Shown: positions 1 to 6,761, counted from the stretch's first letter. The stretch is 9,590 bases of DNA from Flavobacteriales bacterium (GCA_947458985.1 CANHBA010000079.1:1-9590); one strand, 5' to 3'. Notes: generated by a model from the letters alone, not told the origin. Numbers and translations: made by a program.

Positions 1-51
1 CACCTTGCCTACGCTGACAAGCGTCGAGCAAAAGCTGGAGCTACTGCCTAA
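1..51 (+). CDS. rpsF: Small ribosomal subunit protein bS6, C-terminal end only (partial)
   Basis: Frame 1 is open from the window edge to a TAA at 49-51 and encodes 16 residues, HLAYADKRRAKAGATA. The basic YADKRRAK stretch resembles the C-terminal tail of Bacteroidota bS6 proteins. The stronger argument is position: the next two genes are rpsR and rplI on the same strand, and rpsF-rpsR-rplI is the usual order in this phylum. bS6 binds 16S rRNA with bS18 in the platform of the 30S subunit. The start and nearly all of the gene lie outside the window, so the identification rests mainly on synteny. The gap to rpsR is 30 nt with no terminator, consistent with one operon. Confidence 0.75.
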   Translation, partial: HLAYADKRRAKAGATA

Positions 52-81
52 TTTATTGTCAAACCCATTAAACAACGAGAC

Positions 82-342
82 ATGTCAAACGATATCCGTT
101 ACCTAACTCCGATTAACATCGATATTAAAAAGGAGAAGTACTGCCGCTTCAAAAAGAGTGGTATTAAATTCATCGACTACAAAGACGCTAGTTTCTTATT
201 GAAATTGGTCAACGAACAAGGTAAAATTTTACCACGTCGCATCACTGGTACTTCCCAAAAGTATCAAAAACGTGTCAACAAAGCCATCAAGCGCGCTCGT
301 CACCTTGCGATCTTGCCTTACGTTGGCGACATGTTGAAATAA
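82..342 (+). CDS. rpsR: Small ribosomal subunit protein bS18
   Basis: This 86-residue protein carries the diagnostic bS18 core: KKYCRFKK-like segment (KEYCRFKK type, here KEKYCRFKKSG at 18-28), IDYKD (31-35), then EQGKILPRRITGT at 45-57 and the basic helix ending RARHLAILPY near the C-terminus. The length is normal for Bacteroidota. bS18 pairs with bS6 on the 30S platform. The ATG at 82 is preceded by an A-rich stretch with no Shine-Dalgarno-like sequence. That is expected in this phylum, where bS18, bS6 and bS21 help mask the 16S anti-Shine-Dalgarno tail (family knowledge). It lies 30 nt after rpsF and 30 nt before rplI, so co-transcription is very likely. Confidence 0.98.
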   Translation: MSNDIRYLTPINIDIKKEKYCRFKKSGIKFIDYKDASFLLKLVNEQGKILPRRITGTSQKYQKRVNKAIKRARHLAILPYVGDMLK

Positions 343-372
343 GTCATTGTTGAACGATATAACTGAGAAATC

Positions 373-819
373 ATGGAAGTCATTCTAAAGAAAAATGTAG
401 ATAAACTTGGTTACACCAATGAGGTAGTAACTGTTAAGCCAGGATACGGACGTAATTTCCTTATCCCGCAAGGGTATGCTGTTTTAGCTACCGCAAGTGC
501 CAAAAAAGCACACGAAGAAATCATGCGTCAGAAGTCGCACAAAGAATCTAAAATGTTAGCTGAAGCACAAGCAATTGCTGCCAAACTTGCAGAGGTTACT
601 TTGAGCATTGCAACGAAAGCTGGTGAAAACGGCAAAATCTTCGGATCTGTCAACACCGTTCAAATTGCAGAAGCACTTCGCGAAGCTGGTTTTGATATCG
701 ATCGCAAATCTTTGAAAATCAAAGAAGAGCCAATCCGCGACCTCGGTACTTTCGAAGCAGAAGCGAACCTTTACAAAGGCGTAAAGCAAACTTTCAAAAT
801 CGAAGTAGTAAGCGAATAA
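373..819 (+). CDS. rplI: Large ribosomal subunit protein bL9
   Basis: This 148-residue protein has the normal bL9 length and two-domain layout. The N-terminal rRNA-binding domain runs MEVILKKNVDKLG, then VKPGYGRNFLIPQGYA at about 22-37, which is the family signature. A charged alpha-helical linker (about 41-75, Ala/Lys/Glu rich) leads to the C-terminal domain, with GKIFGSVN at about 87-94 and a final beta-rich segment. bL9 binds 23S rRNA near the L1 stalk base and influences frame maintenance. The ATG at 373 gives the canonical N-terminus and lacks a Shine-Dalgarno sequence. It is the last gene of the ribosomal operon; a strong hairpin follows 21 nt after the TAA. Confidence 0.98.
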   Translation: MEVILKKNVDKLGYTNEVVTVKPGYGRNFLIPQGYAVLATASAKKAHEEIMRQKSHKESKMLAEAQAIAAKLAEVTLSIATKAGENGKIFGSVNTVQIAEALREAGFDIDRKSLKIKEEPIRDLGTFEAEANLYKGVKQTFKIEVVSE

Positions 820-840
820 GCTACTGCTCCTATAGAAATC

Positions 841-869
841 AAAAAGCCCCGCAATTTGCGGGGCTTTTT
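841..869. terminator. Bidirectional intrinsic terminator between rplI and hldD
   Basis: Positions 841-853 (AAAAAGCCCCGCA) pair with 857-869 (TGCGGGGCTTTTT) around a 3-nt loop, giving a 13-bp stem with a GCCCCGC core. On the plus strand the stem runs into seven T residues; on the minus strand the A-run becomes a T-run after the same hairpin. It sits 21 nt after the rplI stop and 44 nt beyond the hldD stop, so it can end both convergent transcripts. Confidence 0.93.
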
Positions 870-913
870 TTATGGTTTCGTATTTTGGAGGATTTTATTT
901 CTGACTTACTTCT

Positions 914-1876
914 TTAACCTACCTCTTTAATGAGGTGCTCTTTCACATAATTACCCACGCCTTCTTCTAAGGAATGAAAACCACCGGTGTAGCCCGCAGC
1001 CAATAGTTTGGACATATCGGCTTCGGTGAAATATTGGTATTTGTCTCGGATGTCAAGAGGGGTGTCGATAAAACTGATGGAAGGTTCCAAACCAAGCGCT
1101 TCAAAAGTGAGGCGCGCGAGGTCGTAGAAGGTGCGGGCCTTGCCCGAGCCTAAATTGTAAAGCCCGCTTTCGGGTTGGTGGTCTTGTAAGAATATGCACA
1201 CTTTGGCAACGTCTTTGACATATACGAAATCGCGGAGTTGTTCGCCGTCTTTGTATTGTGGGTTGTGCGAACGAAAGAGTTGCATTTGACCCTTTTCTTG
1301 AATTTGCTTGTAGGTGTGGAGCACAACACTGGCCATGCGTCCTTTGTGGTATTCTTTTGGCCCGTAAACGTTAAAGAATTTGAGGCCGTACCAATGTGGT
1401 GGTGTGTTGGTTTGTTGCAACGCCCAAATGTCGAAGTCGTTTTTGGAGTGCCCATATAAGTTGAGGGGCTGTAGTTTGGTACTCAGGCTGTGTTCGTCTT
1501 TGTAGCCGAATTCGCCGAGGCCATAGGTAGCTGCAGAACTGGCGTAAACAAGAGGAATGCTTGCATTGGCACAGATTTCCCAGATGGTTTTGCTGTAGTT
1601 CAGGTTGAGGTGCGCTAAGATGTCTGCACTTTTTTCGGTGGTGTCTGTGCGTGCACCCAAATGATAAACAAAGTCAATGGAAGCGCTGTTTTCTTCGAAC
1701 CACGGTAAAAAAGCTTCGCGGTCAATGCATTGTTCAAAGCCTAAATTGACCCAATTGTTTTTCTTGGCTTCAGTGGAGAAGTCGTCTACTAAGATGAGGT
1801 CGGTTCGACCTTGCTGATTGAGTACTTCTGCTAAATAACTGGCAATAAAGCCTGCTGCTCCTGTAACGACGATCAT
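914..1876 (-). CDS. hldD: ADP-L-glycero-D-manno-heptose 6-epimerase
   Basis: HldD converts ADP-D-glycero- to ADP-L-glycero-beta-D-manno-heptose for the LPS inner core, acting in the cytosol. The 320-residue protein is a short-chain dehydrogenase/epimerase. The NADP-binding loop is TGAAGFIAS (5-13), followed by VDDFS (30-34), YASSAATYG (111-119), and the catalytic pair Tyr141/Lys145 in YGHSK. FNVYGPKEYHKGRMASV (168-184) includes Lys178, matching the second catalytic base described for E. coli HldD, and RDFVYVKDVA follows at 215-224. These segments separate HldD from general UDP-sugar epimerases. The third glycine of GxxGxxG is Ala12. The ATG lies 3 nt after the kinase stop, so the two genes are co-transcribed, and the shared hairpin follows. 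No heptose kinase or transferase genes are visible here. Confidence 0.93.
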   Translation of the reverse strand: MIVVTGAAGFIASYLAEVLNQQGRTDLILVDDFSTEAKKNNWVNLGFEQCIDREAFLPWFEENSASIDFVYHLGARTDTTEKSADILAHLNLNYSKTIWEICANASIPLVYASSAATYGLGEFGYKDEHSLSTKLQPLNLYGHSKNDFDIWALQQTNTPPHWYGLKFFNVYGPKEYHKGRMASVVLHTYKQIQEKGQMQLFRSHNPQYKDGEQLRDFVYVKDVAKVCIFLQDHQPESGLYNLGSGKARTFYDLARLTFEALGLEPSISFIDTPLDIRDKYQYFTEADMSKLLAAGYTGGFHSLEEGVGNYVKEHLIKEVG

Positions 1877-1879
1877 ATC

Positions 1880-2494
1880 TTAGAATAAACCGTTGATTTC
1901 TGCGTCGATGGAGTTGATGATTTTGCCGAGGTCTTCTTGGCTTTCAGGAAAACGGTTGTTGTCTACATCGATAACGAGGAGCTTGCCTTTGTCGTAGGTA
2001 GAGATCCAGGCTTCGTAGCGCTCGTTGAGGCGCTTGAGGTAGTCTAGGCGAATGCTTTCTTCGTAGTCGCGGCCACGCTGCTGGATTTGCGAGACAAGTG
2101 TCGGAACGCTCGCGCGCAAGTAAATGAGTAGGTCAGGGGCAGATACGAAGGAATCCATGAGGTTGAACAACGAAAAGTAGTTTTCGAAGTCGCGGGTGGT
2201 CATGAGGCCCATGGAGTGTAAGTTGGGCGCAAAAATGAAGGCGTCTTCGTAAATAGTACGGTCTTGGATGACGGTATGCGTCGATTCTTTGATCTCTTGA
2301 ATTTGCGTAAAACGGCTATTGAGGTAATAGATTTGCAAATTGAACGACCAACGCTGCATGTCGTGGTAGAAATCGTTGAGATATGGGTTTTGATCCACGT
2401 CTTCAAAATGGGTGTCCCAGTTGTAATGTTTGGAGAGTAAGTTGGTGAGGGTAGTTTTTCCAGAACCAATATTTCCGGCGATCGCGACGTGCAT
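1880..2494 (-). CDS. Deoxynucleoside kinase (dCK/dGK family)
   Basis: This protein phosphorylates deoxynucleosides with ATP in nucleotide salvage. The 204-residue product has a P-loop GNIGSGKT (7-14) and acidic Glu31 in FEDVDQNPYL, the place of the family general base. It also has the Q-x-YYLNSRF substrate-pocket helix (54-62), the DRT (78-80) version of the DRS motif followed by IYEDAFIFA, and an Arg-rich lid QRGRDYEES (139-147). Substrate preference (dA, dG or dC) cannot be read from this. I start at the ATG at 2494: the frame extends 11 codons upstream, but those overlap a good promoter-like element, and family members begin just before the P-loop. hldD follows after 3 nt; no functional link between the two is known to me. 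Confidence 0.9.
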   Translation of the reverse strand: MHVAIAGNIGSGKTTLTNLLSKHYNWDTHFEDVDQNPYLNDFYHDMQRWSFNLQIYYLNSRFTQIQEIKESTHTVIQDRTIYEDAFIFAPNLHSMGLMTTRDFENYFSLFNLMDSFVSAPDLLIYLRASVPTLVSQIQQRGRDYEESIRLDYLKRLNERYEAWISTYDKGKLLVIDVDNNRFPESQEDLGKIINSIDAEINGLF

Positions 2495-2513
2495 AAACTT
2501 CAATTTTAGAGAG

Positions 2514-2545
2514 CTAAAGTACGACAATTAGACTGAAACGTCAAA
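2514..2545 (-). promoter_or_regulatory. Bacteroidota-type promoter before the deoxynucleoside kinase
   Basis: Reading the minus strand, TTTG (2545-2542) is followed by a 20-nt spacer and TACTTTAG (2521-2514). This fits the TTTG / TAnnTTTG consensus at all but one specified position. Transcription would start near 2508, leaving a leader of about 14 nt before the ATG at 2494. It would serve the kinase and hldD independently of the upstream genes. The call is based on pattern only. Confidence 0.5.
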
Positions 2546-2554
2546 AGTTGAAGC

Positions 2555-3352
2555 TTACATTTTAAGCCTATAAACACTGATTTTTTGCCCTTGTTGAAAA
2601 TAAAAGCGGTCTTGTAAAACTTGAAGCTGTTGGTAGTTTTGAATAGGGAGTTCAATTCGACTTGCCTGGAAACTAGGCTTTAATTTTTCTATCCAATTTT
2701 GATCTTGCAGGTAGATTTCATTTTGATATCCAAATAGGGTGAGGCCGGGCACTAAAGTCAACTTTTTAACCAAGGTGAGGTTGCGGTCAAACTCAAAATA
2801 ACGGCCGTCACTTAAGAGGCAAATGAGGTTTTGTTGGTATTCAAAAAATTGAACAATTTGGGCGTCTTGGATGCCTCCAAAACAATTGTCAACAACCTGA
2901 ACTGCCTGAGCAGTATTGATATTTAACAAAATCAGACGTTCGCGATACTGGTCAAAAAGCCAAGTAAAGTCGGGCCTGTTGCCGATCGCTACTTGCGTTA
3001 TATTGGATAAATCAAAATCGAAAAATGCCAACAAGCCTTCTTTTAATTGCAAGGTATTGTCGATGACGCCCATCATTTGTTGCCCTTCGGAATACACGAG
3101 TGCACGCAAGCCGCTGATGGCTTGTATATCAGTGATTTCGCCGAGTATTTTAAATGTTTCTTGAAATGGCGTACTGTTTTGGTTTTGTTGCAGCCAAATG
3201 GTGTTGTCTTTCCATTGATAGAGTTGGCCCCACTCATCGCTGGTCCAGTGGTAAGTGCTGTCTTTGAGCACGAGTTCTTTTTCCAAGACCCAAGTTTGGC
3301 CAATAACGAGGTTGGTGAGGAGGAGTCCGAAAAGAAGGGCAGTGAATTTCAT
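2555..3352 (-). CDS. Predicted secreted protein of unknown function
   Basis: The product is 265 residues and I do not recognise the family. The N-terminus is a clear signal peptide: MKF, a hydrophobic stretch ALLFGLLLTNLVI (4-16), and a likely cleavage after Gly18 before QTWVLEKE. There is no lipobox cysteine, so it is probably released into the periplasm or beyond rather than being a lipoprotein. The mature part is rich in Gln, aromatic residues and short alternating hydrophobic strands (for example the DGRYFEFDRNLTLVKKL and NEIYLQDQNWIEKL regions), which suggests an all-beta, possibly propeller-like fold; that is inference. I use the ATG at 3352 rather than an in-frame TTG two codons earlier. 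The ATG overlaps the GH3 stop in an ATGA, implying translational coupling with it. Confidence 0.8.
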   Translation of the reverse strand: MKFTALLFGLLLTNLVIGQTWVLEKELVLKDSTYHWTSDEWGQLYQWKDNTIWLQQNQNSTPFQETFKILGEITDIQAISGLRALVYSEGQQMMGVIDNTLQLKEGLLAFFDFDLSNITQVAIGNRPDFTWLFDQYRERLILLNINTAQAVQVVDNCFGGIQDAQIVQFFEYQQNLICLLSDGRYFEFDRNLTLVKKLTLVPGLTLFGYQNEIYLQDQNWIEKLKPSFQASRIELPIQNYQQLQVLQDRFYFQQGQKISVYRLKM

Positions 3353-4857
3353 TGACAACTCAAAATTTCTTGAAGTAAAGCGTCGTGGTTTTGCAAACGC
3401 GGCACCTTATGTTGGCCACCAAGTTTGCCTTTTTGCTTGAGCCAACGGTGAAAAGTTCCGCTTACTACCACTGTTATTAACGGCGCCCCGATGTTGATAT
3501 TGCCTTTGCGCTTGGCATCGTAGTCGGCATTGATCAGTTTGAGTTGTTGGTCGAGGGTGTTGCAAAATGCGGGGAGGTCGGTTGGTTCGTTTTCAAATTC
3601 GATGAGCCAATGGTGTGCGCCAACCTCGTTTGACCTTGTGAAATCAGGTGCAGCGGTATATTCTCTGATTTGTACGCCGTGTGCTTGACACGTTTTGCTT
3701 AGGGCGCTATCGGCATGTTCAATAATGAGTTTTTCGCCAAAGGCATTAATGTAATGTGCTGTTCGGCCACTGACCACAAAACGGTAGGGTTCGGTTTGGG
3801 TAAAGCGAATGGTGTCGCCGATGATGTAGCGCCATAGCCCAGCCGAGGTGGAAATAACCAAAGCGTAGTCGGTACCCACCTGAACTTCTTCTAGTGAGAT
3901 GACTTCTTTAGAATCTAGCCCTTCGAAGGCAGCCATTGGGATAAACTCGTAAAAAACTTCTGAATTGGTCAGCAAGAGCAAATCTTTATTGTCGATTTGA
4001 TCTTGTAGGCCAAAATAACCCTCTGAAGCATTGTAATTTTCAACGTAGTTCATGTCGGTCTTTCCGATGATTTGTTCAAAAGCCAGTTGGTAAGGCGCAA
4101 AGGACATGCCACCATGAATGTAGAGCTCTAAATTGGGCCATACTTCGGCAATGGTTTGTTTTTGGCTCTTTTCTAGTACTTTTTGAAGCAAGAGGAGGGT
4201 CCAACTTGGGACACCAGCAATGATGCAGATATTTTGATCAAGCACTGACTCCGCCATGCGGTCGAGCTTTTCTTCCCAATTTTCTAAAAGCGCAATTTCT
4301 TTTTTAGGCGTTCTGCGCAGTTCGGTCCAGATGGGGAGGTTATTGATGATGATTGCAGAGAGGTCGCCGATAAAAACACCGTGGCTTTGTTGTTCGATTT
4401 TGCCCGTGCCACCTACTATTAAGTGCTTGGCATTGTAGAGTTTGCGCCCCTCAAAGTTGTGGTAGTATTGCGCGAGTAAGTCTTTGCCGCCCGCGTAGTG
4501 GTTTTCTAGAAGCGAACTTTCGGTAATAGGTAAAATTTTGATGCGGTCTGCGGTTGTGCCAGATGATTTGGCAAACCATTTGGTAGCGCCCGGCCAAAGT
4601 AAGTCGGTTTCGCCTTCGATGGCACGATCAATGAAAGGCTTGAGGCTGCCGTAGTCGCTTAATGGAACTTTAGACTTGTATTCTGGGTAATTGCAGACAG
4701 TTGCAAAGTTGTGGTCTTTGCCGTAGGCGGTTTGAGCGCCTTCTAATAAGAGGAACTCAAGCGTGCGTGCCTGATTTGCAAGAGGTTGATCGCGGTAGTC
4801 GTTGATGCGATCCATACGCCGACCAATCCACCAAGAAAATAAGGTGTTAAACGGCAT
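3349..4857 (-). CDS. GH3-family adenylate-forming enzyme (GH3 auxin-responsive promoter family)
   Basis: This 502-residue protein matches the GH3 branch of the ANL adenylating superfamily. Plant members adenylate a carboxylic acid (jasmonate, auxin) and couple it to an amino acid; substrates of bacterial homologues are unknown to me. Visible motifs are the phosphate-binding loop SSGTTADRIKILP (98-110), HGGMSFAPYQ (248-257), YNASEGYFG (275-283, the A4/A5-type acyl/adenine region), LWRYIIGDTIRF (341-352, the nucleotide-binding Asp348) and SGRTAHYINAFGEKL (363-377), the hinge into the C-terminal domain. The end GGQHKVPRL (480-488) also fits bacterial GH3 proteins. No signal peptide is evident, so it is probably cytosolic. 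It follows the 32-aa membrane protein by 18 nt and overlaps the secreted protein by 4 nt. The likely chemistry is acid activation; the product is unknown. Confidence 0.9.
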   Translation of the reverse strand: MPFNTLFSWWIGRRMDRINDYRDQPLANQARTLEFLLLEGAQTAYGKDHNFATVCNYPEYKSKVPLSDYGSLKPFIDRAIEGETDLLWPGATKWFAKSSGTTADRIKILPITESSLLENHYAGGKDLLAQYYHNFEGRKLYNAKHLIVGGTGKIEQQSHGVFIGDLSAIIINNLPIWTELRRTPKKEIALLENWEEKLDRMAESVLDQNICIIAGVPSWTLLLLQKVLEKSQKQTIAEVWPNLELYIHGGMSFAPYQLAFEQIIGKTDMNYVENYNASEGYFGLQDQIDNKDLLLLTNSEVFYEFIPMAAFEGLDSKEVISLEEVQVGTDYALVISTSAGLWRYIIGDTIRFTQTEPYRFVVSGRTAHYINAFGEKLIIEHADSALSKTCQAHGVQIREYTAAPDFTRSNEVGAHHWLIEFENEPTDLPAFCNTLDQQLKLINADYDAKRKGNINIGAPLITVVVSGTFHRWLKQKGKLGGQHKVPRLQNHDALLQEILSCQ

Positions 4858-4875
4858 ATTGGTAATTTATTTGGC

Positions 4876-4974
4876 TTAACCCCAGATGAGGATAGAGACA
4901 ACGACGCTCAATAAGGCAATTGTGATGATCGTACCAATAGCTGCTGTTGACCCTTCGAAAAAATTATCAGACAT
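4876..4974 (-). CDS. 32-residue single-span membrane protein
   Basis: A short ORF begins at the ATG at 4974 and encodes 32 residues. A polar, acidic start MSDNFFEGSTAA leads into one hydrophobic span, IGTIITIALLSVVVSILIW (about 13-31), ending with Gly32. The composition is typical of a small inner-membrane protein with its N-terminus outside the span; the orientation is not certain. The frame stays open upstream into the end of the Bax-inhibitor gene, but no good start exists there. A TATTTTTG element ending 19 nt before the ATG supports this start. It sits 37 nt after the Bax-inhibitor gene and 18 nt before the GH3 gene. I do not recognise the family. The main alternative is that it is non-coding spacer, but the clean transmembrane pattern argues against that. 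Confidence 0.65.
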   Translation of the reverse strand: MSDNFFEGSTAAIGTIITIALLSVVVSILIWG

Positions 4975-4993
4975 AATGTTGTTTTTTGAGCTC

Positions 4994-5001
4994 CAAAAAT
5001 A
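4994..5001 (-). promoter_or_regulatory. TAnnTTTG element before the 32-aa ORF and GH3 gene
   Basis: Minus-strand TATTTTTG (5001-4994) matches the -7 consensus at every specified position, lies between two genes, and would start transcription near 4988, about 14 nt before the ATG. The nearest upstream TTTG (5030-5027) is 25 nt away, longer than the usual 19-21, so the -33 element is weak. Confidence 0.4.
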
Positions 5002-5011
5002 GCAATTCTTT

Positions 5012-5728
5012 TTAATCTCGGTTGCCCAAAAGGCGCAATAAAGACAAGAATAAATTGACAAAAGTTAAATACAATTGAAAACCAGCAAACAAGGCCAATT
5101 TTTGACGTAGTGTGCCGTCCATTTGCGCTTGGTGTGCCATGTTTTTGATCATTTGCATTTCGTAAGCAACAAGACCCGTAAAAATGAAGACAGAAACCAA
5201 AGAGATGATGTAGTCAAAACCACTGCTTCCTAGAAACATGTTGACTACGCTCGAAATGATGACGCCAAAAAGCAACATGTATAGCAAACTACCGAATTTA
5301 GTAAGGTCTGTTTTGGTGGTGTAACCCAAGAAAGCCATGAAGCCAAAAGAACCCGCGGTGAGTAAGAAGGTAGTGGCAAGCGTGCTTGTTGAATAGGCCA
5401 TAAATAAAACCGAAAGACTCATGCCGAGCAGTACCGCATACAGCACAAAAAGCGCCATTAACGTACCAAAAGAAAACTTATTGAAACCACCGGCCATGAC
5501 CAAAGAAATGACGATAGGAGAGAACAAAACAATGTAAAATACCATTGAAACGCCTCCACTTGCAGTCATGAAAAGCGAAGCTAAAAGCACTGGGTTGGTG
5601 CCGATAAAATAAGAAATGACGCCAGAAATAGTAAGCGCGGCAAACATGTAGTTGTAAACGCTTTTGATGAAGTCGCGGGCGTAGTCTTGGCTGAGCGAGC
5701 CTGAGTTTTGGTAATTGAGATCTTCCAT
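5012..5728 (-). CDS. Bax inhibitor-1/YccA (TMBIM) family membrane protein
   Basis: This 238-residue integral membrane protein has seven hydrophobic segments, at roughly 24-43, 46-55, 59-80, 86-111, 115-136, 146-166 and 171-190, followed by a final hydrophobic re-entrant stretch around 211-234. Family members form pH-sensitive calcium-leak channels in the membrane; BsYetJ is the structural model. The segment GYTTKTDLTKFGSLLYM (135-151) and the terminal FQLYLTFVNLFLSLLRLLG are characteristic. Asp172 in FDYIIS corresponds to the first aspartate of the YetJ pH-sensing pair. The second is usually in a YDTQ-like motif; here it reads YEMQ, with Glu190. The start is an ATG 2 nt after the folE stop, so it is almost surely translated from the folE message. 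Its substrate in bacteria remains unproven. Confidence 0.92.
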   Translation of the reverse strand: MEDLNYQNSGSLSQDYARDFIKSVYNYMFAALTISGVISYFIGTNPVLLASLFMTASGGVSMVFYIVLFSPIVISLVMAGGFNKFSFGTLMALFVLYAVLLGMSLSVLFMAYSTSTLATTFLLTAGSFGFMAFLGYTTKTDLTKFGSLLYMLLFGVIISSVVNMFLGSSGFDYIISLVSVFIFTGLVAYEMQMIKNMAHQAQMDGTLRQKLALFAGFQLYLTFVNLFLSLLRLLGNRD

Positions 5729-5730
5729 GA

Positions 5731-6297
5731 TTAATGAATTTTTGCTTGTACTAAATTAATAAATTCTCTTCTTGTAGCGTCGTTGGTCATAAAAAGACCT
5801 GTAAAAGCACTGGTGGTTGTAACGGAGTTTTGTTTTTGCACGCCGCGCATTTGCATACACATGTGCGCGCATTCGATCACGACCGCAACACCTTTGGGTG
5901 CGAGGGTGCGTTGAATGGCGTCTCGGATTTCTAAGGTCAGTCGTTCCTGAACTTGAAGTCTTCTTGAAAAAGCGTCTACAACTCTTGGGATTTTGCTAAG
6001 CCCTACAATTTTGCCGTCTGGGATGTAAGCAACGTGTGCTTTTCCAAAAAACGGCAACATGTGGTGTTCGCACATCGAATACACTTCGATGTCCTTGACA
6101 ATCACCATTTCGGAGTAATCTTCATGAAAAATAGCCGATTCAATGATTTCATCGGGGTTGAGCTGGTAGCCGTTTGTCAGAAATTGCATGGCTTTGGCAA
6201 CGCGTTCTGGTGTTTTGAGCAAGCCTTCGCGATTGGGGTCTTCGCCAAGTTCGGAGAGAACAGCAGCGTAGAGGTCTTGCAAATTTGATTTTTCCAA
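5731..6297 (-). CDS. folE: GTP cyclohydrolase I
   Basis: FolE converts GTP to 7,8-dihydroneopterin triphosphate, the entry to folate and other pterins, as a cytosolic decamer. The 188-residue protein carries every expected site. The zinc ligands are Cys76 and His79 in CEHHMLPF, and Cys147 in ECAHMCMQMRG. His78 and His145 match the E. coli catalytic His112 and His179. GKAHVAYIPDGKIVGLSKI spans 85-103, and QVQERLT (116-122) and TTTSAFTGLF (160-169) are also present. The frame closes at a TAG at 6316-6318, and no ATG lies between it and residue 37, which is already inside the conserved domain. The start is therefore a TTG at 6297 (ATT at 6303 is less likely). It follows the pterin synthase by 32 nt and precedes the Bax-inhibitor gene by 2 nt. 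Confidence 0.95.
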   Translation of the reverse strand: MEKSNLQDLYAAVLSELGEDPNREGLLKTPERVAKAMQFLTNGYQLNPDEIIESAIFHEDYSEMVIVKDIEVYSMCEHHMLPFFGKAHVAYIPDGKIVGLSKIPRVVDAFSRRLQVQERLTLEIRDAIQRTLAPKGVAVVIECAHMCMQMRGVQKQNSVTTTSAFTGLFMTNDATRREFINLVQAKIH

Positions 6298-6329
6298 GTG
6301 AATAGTTTTGGTGAGCTAACGAGAATAGC

Positions 6330-6761
6330 TTAAAAAGGTTCCTTTCCGCCGTAGTATTCTACGTAATTGTTTTCGGTCTCGACAAGTTTGATTTTGGCGA
6401 GTTCACCGCCGTTTTCAAGGACGAGCGGAGCGAGGATGTCCCAGATGGCAATGGCCATAATTTCTGTAGAGGCCATTTGGCCAGCCAAAAACGGAACATC
6501 TAAGTTGAGGTTTTTGTGGTCGAGTGCTTCTATAATGTGCTCCTTGACAATTTGGCTCAGGAGTTTGAGGTTCATGATGAAGCCGGTGTCGGGGTCTGGG
6601 GTGCCTTTGACGGTGACCCAAAGCTCAAAGTTGTGGCCGTGCCAATTGTGGTTGGCGCATTTGCCAAAAACCTCCCAGTTTTTTTCGTCGGACCACTCTG
6701 GGCGCCATAGTTTATGGGCGGCATTGAAGGTTTCGCGACGTGTGATGTATGTTGTTTTCAT
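6330..6761 (-). CDS. 6-pyruvoyl-tetrahydropterin synthase / 6-carboxytetrahydropterin synthase family
   Basis: The enzyme acts on dihydroneopterin triphosphate, the FolE product, which fits its place directly upstream of folE. The 143-residue protein shows the zinc triad His16 (FNAAHKL), His41 and His43 (WHGHNF), a candidate nucleophile Cys35 in GKCANHNWHGH, the Asp81-His82 pair (LDHKNLN), and the acidic VETENNYVEY (127-136). Cys-to-HGH spacing is Cx5HGH, as in eukaryotic 6-pyruvoyl-tetrahydropterin synthase, while E. coli QueD has Cx3HGH. I therefore favour a biopterin-type product, but bacterial annotations often call such proteins QueD, and no sepiapterin reductase or other queuosine gene is visible here. 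It begins 13 nt after mtaB, with a possible promoter of its own inside the mtaB 3' end. Confidence 0.88.
   Translation of the reverse strand: MKTTYITRRETFNAAHKLWRPEWSDEKNWEVFGKCANHNWHGHNFELWVTVKGTPDPDTGFIMNLKLLSQIVKEHIIEALDHKNLNLDVPFLAGQMASTEIMAIAIWDILAPLVLENGGELAKIKLVETENNYVEYYGGKEPF

Noticed and set aside
2495..2527. Eleven extra codons at the start of the deoxynucleoside kinase
   Set aside because: The stretch overlaps the predicted -7 element (2514-2521) and start site. The ATG at 2494 sits at the usual distance from the P-loop.
4975..5061. Upstream extension of the 32-aa ORF to 61 codons
   Set aside because: It begins with TTG inside the end of the Bax-inhibitor gene and is rich in Cys/Phe/Tyr/Lys without order. 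The ATG at 4974 follows a promoter-like element.
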